NCBI RefSeq assembly: GCF_020283565.1
Contig: NC_060059.1
Coordinates: 49,682,572 to 49,746,571, forward strand
DNA from: Trifolium pratense
Lineage: Eukaryota; Streptophyta; Magnoliopsida; Fabales; Fabaceae
DNA: 64,000 bases
Direction: 5' to 3'
Position 1 is the first letter of the stretch. The number at the start of each line of letters is the position of its first letter. Shown in pieces: positions 37,599-49,614 of this stretch. Below the pieces are notes generated by a model. The model had not been told where the DNA came from, did no database searches, and worked only from the letters and a program-made list of their open reading frames with translations. A program made the translations under genes and the position numbers.

Positions 37599-38539
37599 AT
37601 AAACACCTTAGAGACATTGTTCTAGAATCCATTTTGGTTCAACAATAATGTTTTTAATTATGTGGTAATTATTAAATAATTTATTAAAAATTAAAATTTA
37701 TAAAATTTTAAATTAAATTTTTCAAATTTTACCGCGTTAGTACTCTTCCATTCCAATTATTTATTTGGTTTGAAATTTATTTATTTTTTCGGTAAATAAG
37801 GGAGCAACAAAGAGACTACCAGTACCACCCTATATATAAAATAAAGTCGAAGAAATATATTTTTAAGGACTACAATCAAGGCCTAAAATATTTAAAATTT
37901 AATTTCTTACTATTTAATGTTATCAAAAGAATATAATAATAAAAAATTTACTAAATATTTTTAAACGTGGACCGAACTAATTGACTAATATACACTGAAC
38001 ATTTATATTTGGCAAATAATATAGAGTTACTATATGAGTGGTTAGCGATGTCTATATATTTTTGTGTGTATGTGTGAGAGAGCGTAATTCCTCATTCTGC
38101 ACATTGTCTCAGCATCTTTAGGGTTTCATTTGAGAATATCATCATGATGAAAGTAGGAAGCATTCTCTTAGCCGTTGGAATTTTATTTGCTCTCTTCAAC
38201 CTCAACTACGGCTCAGGTAAACATATCACTTTCCATTATTAATTTTAATATTAGAATTTTTTATGTTCTTATTATTCATAGATAACTTTCTTAAAGTGTG
38301 TAAGTTATTCTCAAAGAGTTTAATTCTTATGTAAAAATTTGTTTGCACCTTTAGCAAATTACATGCAATCATATTAACATTCTTAATGATCTAACTTTTA
38401 TGATTTTGTTTTGATGTATACAATGTTGTAGTTGTGGTGCAAAAAGATGATTTCAAATTTTGTCGCCAAAGTATGACATTGAGTGGAAATTGTCAAAATT
38501 CTCCTACATGCTTTACAGTATTCAACGCTAAATATGGAG

Positions 38540-40577
38540 TGTAACACCTGAACCCATTATTTTAGTAATTCTACCTTTATTAAATCTTTTTCAAAATACG
38601 CAACGGAAAATTGCAATTTAAGTTATACAATATAAATTTCCTTATAAAAGAAACATTTTTCCAATCTAAATACATGAGTCATGAATGACTCTATATACTA
38701 TATACAACCCTCTTTCCTGTGTCACAATCAGAGCGGGGCTTCACCAAAGACTCGAACAACGAAACACACATAACCTGTAAAATCTGGACCCCCAACGGTC
38801 CAGCACATAACACATAAAAGAGAGTTAGACAACATACTCAAAATATACAAGTGTAAGTAAATGGTACTTAAACACTTCTCAATATTCATGCATATATCAC
38901 ACATCTATACATATTCATCAACATCTATCATTCCATTATAAGTACATAAACACATATAATCGAATACTCACACAATCAGTTATCAATTATCAAATACCAC
39001 AATTAGCCAAACATGTGTCACATATCAGTTATCATAAAATGCACACATAGCCTAATGCGACTCTAATGCTTCAACTTCATGAATGTCACCCTAGACATTT
39101 CTAATGCATGTGGTACCATCTTCTTTATTAGAGTATCTCACCTCTAATATCCTTCTTTATCGGATAAATATAATCCGATATCCTTCTTTATTGGAATATC
39201 CAATATCACATATATTCATGAATGCATGTATATGTTTTTCATAAATTCACTCACAATCATTTTAATTAGCATTAAGCTCTTCCTTTACTAATGTGGAACA
39301 CTATCCAACATTACTTCTTTATTAAGATAACACTATACCTTAATATCCTTCTTTATTAGAATAACATACTCTAATATCCTTCTTTATTAAGTTGATTAAC
39401 ACCTTAATATACTTCTTTGACATTTAAACAAACATCATCAACACAATTATATTTCCACACATATAATCAACAATTATCATTACAATACAATTAATCATGG
39501 TTATAAACACCTAATTGTATGTTAGAATACCTTAAATCCATGTTACAAGTGCCTAATTACACTTACAATCATCAACAAAAATTGCTGTCACAGAGGCCTT
39601 CGCTGAGCGAAGGCTCAGCGAGACATAGCGAACCTCACCAGGAAGTCACTGACTCATGGCGAGCATCGGCGAGCATCAGCGAACTATTCGCTGAGCGAAG
39701 GCTTGGCGAGCCTAAGCAAACATCGCCAGGAAGACACCTGCTCGTGGCGAGCTGCTGCGAGCTGTGGCGAGCTGTTCGCCACACGTTCGCTGAGCGAAGG
39801 CTTGGCGAGTGTCTCCTGTCAGGACAGTTCAAAACTTGCGTTTTCTACACCAAATCACCCAAAAATCCCATTTTTCATGTTATAAATCCCAAAAGAGTTT
39901 GTATTCAAGCATAACAAACATATCTAAACACAAAAGGACAGTTCATTTCTCAGATCTACATCATAAACATCGAAAAAGTAAAGATTGAACAATTTTTCAT
40001 CAAAACTCTCAAGAACACAAAGTTCTTGAGTTTAATCTTTCATAAACTCGTTTTTAACCATTATTTTCGTTCATTAATCATGTTAAAAGCATGTTAAACA
40101 TATTAAGAACCTTAGGAACGATTTCCATCAAGAAAATCCGTCCTAAGCTAAAACGAAAATGGGGTGGAGGAAGTTCGAGTGAGGAGAAATCGACATTCTC
40201 CCCTTCCTCGTATCACCCACGAATATGAAATCTACTCTCTTACCTTAGACCGACGAACTCACGAAGATTGCTCCTTGAATCTCCCCTCCAAGCTCTTGCC
40301 CTAGCTCTCCTCTTGCTCTCCCTTCTCTCTAGCTTTCTCAAGAACAATGAAAAATATGAGCTTTCTCTCTCTACCTTGCCCTATATGGGCGCCCCTCACA
40401 TGCCAAGGCCCATTGGGCCTCAAGCCCAATAGCTTGGCCCAACTCGCGTTAACTCTCACTAACTCGCGCGTTAACTAAAACTCTCGATAAATAACATAAA
40501 GTTATTATCTTACTTAAAAACCACATCATCAAATAATTAAACACTTAAATAGTGAATAATAAATTTGGGTCGTTACA
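38540..40577 (-). repeat. 3' LTR (left) of the outer LARD-like element
   Basis: 2038 bp. It is about 77 bp shorter than its partner because of one indel near 38625 (the partner has extra sequence at about 56864-56940). It contains a GCGA-rich palindrome cluster (39597-39812) and several TTCTTTATTAGAATA-like short repeats (39120-39420). Confidence 0.9.
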
Positions 40578-41956
40578 ACTCTCCCCTACTTAAAAGATTT
40601 TCGCCCTCGAAAATTACGCAACTAAAACAACTCCGGATAACTCCTGTATCCGACCCTCCAACAAAACGCTCAAAACGCTACACATTACTAAGTTTGACAA
40701 AATTAGTTTATCCCATCCAACACAATTTTTGTCCATTTATCAACAAGAGATCAAGGACGGCCAGTTCCTCAATTTGTCGATAGATAGTCAACAATCATGA
40801 TATCGGCATAAACCATTCTTATCAAACCTCTAAAACGTCAACCTCGCACGAAACATCCACAGACTCACATTCTACGGTACTCACAACTCTACCCCAAAAC
40901 AGGTATAACCATTCGAACTCTCCGAAAGATACTTCCGTGGAATACTTCCACAACTCCATAATTCTCATAAATCTTTGATTCCCTCATGAATCACTTAACC
41001 GTGTTACATCACTTATTCATATTCGAATCTTATTCCAACTTATCACTCGATATTTCAATTCCAACAATCACTTGATGACCAACATTCTCAAACTTCATTG
41101 ACACATGCTAAAAACTACCGTCTCTAACCGTCAAATTCCTTTTCTCACATTGAGTCGAATCCAATACGACTACTCTGTTCCCAAGTAATCTCTCAACCAA
41201 TATTTGCATTCCTTAACGCAAACATTTTCCAATACCACTTCTCCTTAATCCCTTAGCAATTCGCTACTTCAAAATTAGGCTACCGCCTAAAATTGGTTCT
41301 CCAAACAATCATAACCTCTATCTCGTTGATTCCAAACGACATCTTCAATTCGCCCATAATCCATCTATCGATGTTCCTCATCATTTTGCATTGAAACAAG
41401 CATACTCTTCTCCGTTTATTCACTCATCGAATTCTTATTCACCCCTGACCTCTACCAATCATCATCTCTCTATGGACAGCTATCTTTAAACTCTCCCTTA
41501 GTACGTTCGATACCAAAATCAAACTCTTGAATTTAATCTACAAAGCTCCAAATATTCGTCATACAATCTAATTCTATCCATTAAATTCTAATCAACCTTT
41601 GTCTTAGTATTCTTACTCATGACTCCTTGTCTAATCCCAATATGACATCTCTAGAAAATTTCCAAAATTCTCGTCCAAATACATTTTAAGTTATGCACCA
41701 AGTCACTACCGTTCCATCATCCATGATGAAACAATTTAAAATCCTTTACTTCATTGTCACCGATTGTGACCATACCACATCAACATCCACGATGCATCTA
41801 ACAAAACTAGTCTCTACCGACTCTTCCATTCCATGAATCCAAATTCCTTAGCAAATACTTACTCACTCTTATCTTTTGGGCACTACAAAATGCTCTCTGA
41901 CACTTACTTTAGGCATAGCCTTCAACTCCTTACTATATGTGCTAAAACACGACATC
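40578..41956 (-). other. Internal region (3' part) of the outer element, no intact gene
   Basis: It runs from the polypurine tract to the nested insertion. On the minus strand, short stretches next to the polypurine tract resemble the decayed end of integrase seen in the nested relatives (TATCGGCATAAACC, CGATAGATAGTCAAC; GGGCGAAAATC just before the tract). Stops are dense in all frames. The target duplication ACATC (41952-41956) ends it. Confidence 0.6.
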
Positions 41957-44452
41957 TGTAACGACCCAAATTTATTATTCACTATTTAAGTGTTTAATTA
42001 TTTGGTGACGTGGTTTTTAAGTAAGATAATAACTTTAAGTTATTTATCGAGAGTTTTAGTTAACGCGCGAGTTAGTGAGAGTTAACGCGAGTTGGGCCAA
42101 GCTACTGGGCTTGAGGCCCAATGGGCCTTGGACTTAAGGTGGGGGGCGCTATATGAGCCCTTGGAGAGAGAAAGAACTCATTTTTCTCTTGTTCTTATGG
42201 AGTAGAGAGAAGGAAGAGAAGAGGAGAGCTAGGGCAAGAGCTCGGAGGAGAGATTCGAGGAGTAATCGTCGAGCTTTCGTCGGATTAAGGTAAGAGAGTA
42301 GATTTCATATTCGTGGGTGACTCGAGGAAGGGGAGAATGTCGATTTCTCCTCACCCGAACTTCCTCCACCCCATTTTCGTTTAGTTTGAATGGATTTTTC
42401 GTAATGGAAATCGATTCGTAGGTTCATAACATGTTTAACATGCTCTTATCTTGATGTATGAACGAATCTAATGGATAAAAACGGGATTTATAAAGGATTA
42501 AACTCAAGAACATTGTGTTCTTGAGAGTTTTGAGTAAAAGTGTTAAATCTTTACTTTTTCGTAGTAAAAATGGTAGATCGGTGAAATGAATCATCCTTTT
42601 GTGTTTAGATATGCTTGTTGCACTTGAATATAAACTTATTTGGGATTTATAACATGAAAAATGGGATTTTTGGGTGATTTTGAGTGAAAAACGTGTTCTT
42701 GACAGGAGCTGTTCGCTACAGCTCGCTGAAGCTCGCCACGAGCAGGTAACCCACTGGTGTGGTTCGCTGAAGCTCGCTAAGCCTTCGCTCAGCGAACTGC
42801 TCGCTACAGCTCGCTAAGTCTCGCTTAGCCACCGTGTCAGCACAGCACTTTGCTGTTTTGGAATTTGTATGGCTTTGAGGGTTCTAACATGTTATATTAT
42901 GTATGTTAATTGTTGTAATAGACATATATGATTATAATAGGGATAATGAACATATTGTATGAGATTAGTTGAGTAATCTTAGAGAATAAATATGATTGTG
43001 ATGATCATGAATATGTGTTAGGAATATGACTTGATCTTATGCTTTTGTGATGATGTATGCAATTGGATTATTGATGTGTGTTTTATGACATAAGTGTAAA
43101 TGAAACCTTATGTGTATAAAAATGGTTATGCATATAATTATCATATGAATAGCTTCGAGCTAGATAGCGTCATGTATTTGATGTGTTTAAAAGTAATCAT
43201 GCATTCATGAATAATTGTGTTATGGGAATCATGTGAATTCCAATAATTGATGAAAATGGTTTATGAAAAGTGGTCGAAGATGGGATTATGTTATCCGAGA
43301 TCTGGAACCCATATCCAAACATGATATAAAACTGTGTGACTCCTCTTTATGGGAGAGATGGTTGATGATAGCCATATCCTACATGATATAAAACTGTTAT
43401 TGAGCTTATCCAAGGGAGATAAGGTGGTTCGGTAAGTTCCGACGCATCCAACAAGATGTAAAACTGCTGATGTAGAGTCCGTACATGACTATAATCTGAA
43501 CAGTCCGTGCATGACTATAATCTGAACAGTCCGTGCATGACTATAATCTGAACAGTCCGTGCATGACTATAATCTGAACAGTCTGTCATGACTGAAATCT
43601 GAACAATGTAAAATTGGTACCACATGCATTAGTCGTGTCTAGGAATGACATGACATTGGATAATTGGCATTAGATGCATTAGGGTAAATGCACATGTATT
43701 TGATAATTGTTATGTGACATTATCTGGTTGGATTGTAATGTGTTTTCCGTATGTGTTAAGCGTTGGTATTTACTAATTGTTTAATACTGTGATTGTTGCC
43801 ATGACTTGATATGTGAGTAGAGTCCGTCATGACTATAAAATGAACAAGTGTAGAGTCCGTCATGACTATAAAATGAACACTTTGGTAGTGTCCGAGAAGA
43901 CGTGAAACTATATGATTGGTGTGTTTGTAAATGAATGATTAATTGGTAGTCGTATTTGACGATGTATGTGCGTGAGTTAGAAATGTATGATAGCGTGTGA
44001 AGTGTGTAGTATACTACTCACACTTATATTTATGTTTATGTTTTCTAACTCTCTGCTTTGTGTTAATTGCTGGACCTTTGGGGGTCCAGGTTGACAGGTT
44101 ATGTGTTAGCCTCGTCCGAGTGCAATGGTGAAGCTCTGCTCTGATTGAGACACGGGAAAAAGGGGTTTTTATATGTATATGCATGTAGTCCTCTTAGTAT
44201 ACTCTGTTGGTCTTAAGCTTTCATTTGAAAAGTATCCGTTTTGTATAACTAATAACGCATCGTTCGATGCGAGGTTTTGTTTTTAGTTCATTCGAATATT
44301 TTACTAGATAAATGTATTAGTATTATCTTTGAATGAAGTTTGTGATATTCAAACCAGCGCTCTATAATCATATTTTCAATTTTTCCGCTGCGTATTTTCG
44401 AAAAAGATTTTATAAAGGCAGAGTTAATTAAATAACGGGTTTGGGTGTTACA
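41957..44452 (+). repeat. First LTR of the tandem element
   Basis: 2496 bp, TGTAACGACCC to GGGTGTTACA. It differs from the other two at AATGAACAT (near 42946) and CAGTCTGTC (near 43579), where they have AATGCACAT and CAGTCCGTC. Confidence 0.95.
43474..43603 (+). repeat. 26-bp tandem repeat within the LTR
   Basis: About five copies of CAGTCCGTGCATGACTATAA plus TCTGAA, the first and last slightly diverged. The same array recurs at 48636-48765 and 53798-53927 in the other two LTRs. Confidence 0.9.
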
Positions 44453-47118
44453 AAGTGGTATCAGAGCAGTTGTCTTCGGACTGTGAGGTTATGTGTCAAT
44501 CAGAGCCGTTCTGTGCAGTCAGATCGAGTGAGCGTGTGTGCCAGTTGTGTCTGTCTTTTCTTGTTGTGTGTACTTGACGCGATTGATACTTATCATTGTT
44601 ATAAGTTATCAAGTCAAGTAGTGGTTGAGTATTTTTATGCTTAAAGTTTTAAAAATTTGTGTGGTTTGAACTTTTGGTTTGTAGATGCTTATTGCTAATA
44701 GTTGATGATCCGACATGATGTAAAACTGTAATGTTAATGATCCAGCATGATGTAAAACTGCATGTGATGAGGATTTTGTTGAAAACATAAGATTATTTTC
44801 TTTTGAGTAAGTGAAAATGAATTTTTCACTAGAGTGAGAAAGGAGTAGGATGTAAGTAGATCCTAATGTGTGTTGTTATATGTTTGTTTATAACATGTGG
44901 TAGATTGATTACTAGTACTTAGTGTGGTTCTTTAATTGAACTATGTGGATGTATTCTCATGATGAGAACTTGTTTGAGAACATGCTATGTTTTATACATG
45001 TTTGAGTAGATGTTGTAAGTATGCGAACAAACGAAATGTAATGCATGTACTTGACTCGATGTCTTGTGTACATGGATGTTTCATTGTCTTACATATAGTT
45101 TAGTTATAAATGTATGTATAGACATGTGGTAGTAATTATGTATGCTAGTTGTTACGTAGGTCGTTACATTAGCATAGATGGGAATAATGTGTTTATGTAT
45201 TTTGTAGTGATGTGTATGTCAAGAGGACTGCACCGGGGTTTTGAGTAGATGCTTAGGTATCATATCTTATGTTTACCCTTTGCATACGACATGCATGTGA
45301 ATGATGTCGGTATTAGATTTCTCTTGGGAGTAATAGATTTGGAATCGATAGGACGGTTAGGTGCTTACACCGAATGTTCTAGTGGAAGTGTAAAGGTGGG
45401 TTTGAGATAAGTGGGGGAGAAGATTTTGTCTCTCCAAGATGTTTCGAACGCGAGAAGTAAGGACGAATAGAGATGTTCTTGAAGTGGATTGTTTAAGATT
45501 GAGTAGCATTGTTCGAAGTGGAGTTCTTATTTGGAGAATATTTTGGAGGAAGTATCAGATGATCATTTCGGAGTGAGTCGAAATGAAGTTGTTTAGATGT
45601 AGGGAGAATGTGGCCATTGGGGAACGATGGAGCAGATTGAATGTTAAGTGAACACCGTTGCTGGGAAACGGAGAAGACGTGTGCGTCGAGGGTAAGAAAA
45701 CCTAGTGATGATCATACGACGAGTATGCGAATGGTGGATACCTTGAGGGTTAAGTTAAGTGGGAGATTGATGTCAAGGATTGAAGGTGTGGTTAGGGAAC
45801 TGAAAACCCGATTACAATAAGTGGGACTGGTGGTGTTTCTAGCGGAACTCGTAGCAAGAATGTTCCATTGTTTGGTTGTCTTTCACTTGATGGTTCATCC
45901 TCAAAGAGGAGGAAGAGTGATAAAGATGGAAGCTTTGTTGATGAAAAGTTTTAAGAGGAATCTGATGAGAGTTGTGTTGGAATCAACAAGACGGAGATCA
46001 TGGTTGTTTGGAAATCAACTTTTGATAGTAGCTGAGATTTAAATACAGAATTACTAGGTGATCAAGAAGAGCCTAGGAAGGATTCATAAAGGTTGAGTAT
46101 GTTTGAACCGAGTAGTCATTTCTTGGAATGGAAAAGTCGGTGGAGACTAAGTGATGTTGGGAACATCGTATATGTAGGAGTAGTATAGTAATACTGTGTG
46201 GTAAGGAAATAAAATATTTTGGATATTTTCATCATGGACGATGAAATGATAGTTAGTTGACGAGTGACTTAAGGTAATATTTTGGATAAAAGTACCTCGA
46301 CGGAAAAGTGACATTGGAAATGTCGTGTTAAGGAACCTAGAAATTTGGATAAGAGATTGTTTGGAAAATAAAACAGTTATGATGGGGTTCGACGCAACGA
46401 TTTGGGAGTTGCGAAGGAAAAGAATTTGACGGTTGGAGATAATATATTTTTGGAATGTGTTAAGAACTTTGAGAAGTTGGACAACAGATGAGTGTAGAAG
46501 TTGTGCTACCGAATGAATGGTTGGAGTGAGATTCGACGCAGTTAAGAACTTATGGAATTTGAAAAGTTGTGAAATATGCAACGGAAGGGTCTTTCGGAGT
46601 ATTTTGGGTTAAGTGGTTTTGTTTTGGAGTGGTGCTGCGAGTACCGTAAGATGTTAAGAGAAAGTTTTAAGTAGTTTGATGAGAATGGTTTATGCCATCA
46701 TCACGATTGTTGACTATCTATCGACAAATCAAGGGATTAGCTGTCCTTGATCTATTGTTGATGAGTAGACGAGATTGTGTCGATTGGGATTGACTGATTT
46801 TGTCAAACTTGGTTTGGTTTGGAGTTTGTATGTTTTGTTGGTGTGAATCCGGAAGAAGTGTTATTTTGACCGAAGAGGGTATAAAGGAATACCGAGGGAA
46901 GTAAAATGATTCGGAAAAGTGACGTATAGGATTGCTTTGCCGCCATCATGGGCGAATTTGCATGAGGTGTTTTGTATGTTTTGGTTAAGGTAGTATGAGG
47001 AAACCCATTGGTTAGAATGCAAGTTGGGAATTAGAAAAGTCGGATGAGGGAGTTTATCCGGAGTTGTGTTTTAGTCGGGTAATTTTCGAGGGCGAAAATC
47101 GTTTAAGTAGGGGAGAGT
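44453..47118 (+). pseudogene. First internal region of the tandem element: decayed pol tail, no gag
   Basis: 2666 bp from primer site to polypurine tract. Most of it has no recognisable protein. Close to the 3' end, 46919-46990 encodes YRIALPPSWANLHEVF, matching the conserved end of Ty3/gypsy integrase (consensus of the type Y-R-L-x-L-P-P-x-L-x-x-x-H-x-V-F). GNFRGRKSFK follows just before the polypurine tract. Upstream pieces such as TIVDYLSTN (near 46700) suggest a decayed integrase core. The protein-coding origin is therefore a Ty3/gypsy pol gene that has eroded while the RNA-priming signals were kept. Propagation must rely on an autonomous relative. Confidence 0.75.
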
Positions 47119-49614
47119 TGTAACGACCCAAATTTATTATTCACTATTTAAGTGTTTAATTATTTGGTGACGTGGTTTTTAAGTAAGATAATAACTTTAA
47201 GTTATTTATCGAGAGTTTTAGTTAACGCGCGAGTTAGTGAGAGTTAACGCGAGTTGGGCCAAGCTACTGGGCTTGAGGCCCAATGGGCCTTGGACTTAAG
47301 GTGGGGGGCGCTATATGAGCCCTTGGAGAGAGAAAGAACTCATTTTTCTCTTGTTCTTATGGAGTAGAGAGAAGGAAGAGAAGAGGAGAGCTAGGGCAAG
47401 AGCTCGGAGGAGAGATTCGAGGAGTAATCGTCGAGCTTTCGTCGGATTAAGGTAAGAGAGTAGATTTCATATTCGTGGGTGACTCGAGGAAGGGGAGAAT
47501 GTCGATTTCTCCTCACCCGAACTTCCTCCACCCCATTTTCGTTTAGTTTGAATGGATTTTTCGTAATGGAAATCGATTCGTAGGTTCATAACATGTTTAA
47601 CATGCTCTTATCTTGATGTATGAACGAATCTAATGGATAAAAACGGGATTTATAAAGGATTAAACTCAAGAACATTGTGTTCTTGAGAGTTTTGAGTAAA
47701 AGTGTTAAATCTTTACTTTTTCGTAGTAAAAATGGTAGATCGGTGAAATGAATCATCCTTTTGTGTTTAGATATGCTTGTTGCACTTGAATATAAACTTA
47801 TTTGGGATTTATAACATGAAAAATGGGATTTTTGGGTGATTTTGAGTGAAAAACGTGTTCTTGACAGGAGCTGTTCGCTACAGCTCGCTGAAGCTCGCCA
47901 CGAGCAGGTAACCCACTGGTGTGGTTCGCTGAAGCTCGCTAAGCCTTCGCTCAGCGAACTGCTCGCTACAGCTCGCTAAGTCTCGCTTAGCCACCGTGTC
48001 AGCACAGCACTTTGCTGTTTTGGAATTTGTATGGCTTTGAGGGTTCTAACATGTTATATTATGTATGTTAATTGTTGTAATAGACATATATGATTATAAT
48101 AGGGATAATGCACATATTGTATGAGATTAGTTGAGTAATCTTAGAGAATAAATATGATTGTGATGATCATGAATATGTGTTAGGAATATGACTTGATCTT
48201 ATGCTTTTGTGATGATGTATGCAATTGGATTATTGATGTGTGTTTTATGACATAAGTGTAAATGAAACCTTATGTGTATAAAAATGGTTATGCATATAAT
48301 TATCATATGAATAGCTTCGAGCTAGATAGCGTCATGTATTTGATGTGTTTAAAAGTAATCATGCATTCATGAATAATTGTGTTATGGGAATCATGTGAAT
48401 TCCAATAATTGATGAAAATGGTTTATGAAAAGTGGTCGAAGATGGGATTATGTTATCCGAGATCTGGAACCCATATCCAAACATGATATAAAACTGTGTG
48501 ACTCCTCTTTATGGGAGAGATGGTTGATGATAGCCATATCCTACATGATATAAAACTGTTATTGAGCTTATCCAAGGGAGATAAGGTGGTTCGGTAAGTT
48601 CCGACGCATCCAACAAGATGTAAAACTGCTGATGTAGAGTCCGTACATGACTATAATCTGAACAGTCCGTGCATGACTATAATCTGAACAGTCCGTGCAT
48701 GACTATAATCTGAACAGTCCGTGCATGACTATAATCTGAACAGTCCGTCATGACTGAAATCTGAACAATGTAAAATTGGTACCACATGCATTAGTCGTGT
48801 CTAGGAATGACATGACATTGGATAATTGGCATTAGATGCATTAGGGTAAATGCACATGTATTTGATAATTGTTATGTGACATTATCTGGTTGGATTGTAA
48901 TGTGTTTTCCGTATGTGTTAAGCGTTGGTATTTACTAATTGTTTAATACTGTGATTGTTGCCATGACTTGATATGTGAGTAGAGTCCGTCATGACTATAA
49001 AATGAACAAGTGTAGAGTCCGTCATGACTATAAAATGAACACTTTGGTAGTGTCCGAGAAGACGTGAAACTATATGATTGGTGTGTTTGTAAATGAATGA
49101 TTAATTGGTAGTCGTATTTGACGATGTATGTGCGTGAGTTAGAAATGTATGATAGCGTGTGAAGTGTGTAGTATACTACTCACACTTATATTTATGTTTA
49201 TGTTTTCTAACTCTCTGCTTTGTGTTAATTGCTGGACCTTTGGGGGTCCAGGTTGACAGGTTATGTGTTAGCCTCGTCCGAGTGCAATGGTGAAGCTCTG
49301 CTCTGATTGAGACACGGGAAAAAGGGGTTTTTATATGTATATGCATGTAGTCCTCTTAGTATACTCTGTTGGTCTTAAGCTTTCATTTGAAAAGTATCCG
49401 TTTTGTATAACTAATAACGCATCGTTCGATGCGAGGTTTTGTTTTTAGTTCATTCGAATATTTTACTAGATAAATGTATTAGTATTATCTTTGAATGAAG
49501 TTTGTGATATTCAAACCAGCGCTCTATAATCATATTTTCAATTTTTCCGCTGCGTATTTTCGAAAAAGATTTTATAAAGGCAGAGTTAATTAAATAACGG
49601 GTTTGGGTGTTACA
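47119..49614 (+). repeat. Middle LTR of the tandem element
   Basis: 2496 bp. It serves as the right LTR of one element and the left LTR of the next, with a polypurine tract before it and a primer site after it. Confidence 0.95.

Noticed and set aside
39519..39914. 131-aa ORF with repeated Ser/Arg/His words (also 57834-58229)
   Set aside because: Low-complexity translation of the GCGA-rich LTR segment, not a gene.
43474..43603. Regular 26-bp repeats that might suggest a CRISPR-like array
   Set aside because: Repeats are directly adjacent without unique spacers and sit in a plant retrotransposon LTR.
46147..46581. 144-aa minus-strand ORF (again at 51309-51743) in the tandem retrotransposon
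   Set aside because: Antisense to the decayed pol region; no recognisable domain, and its duplication follows from the element's tandem structure.
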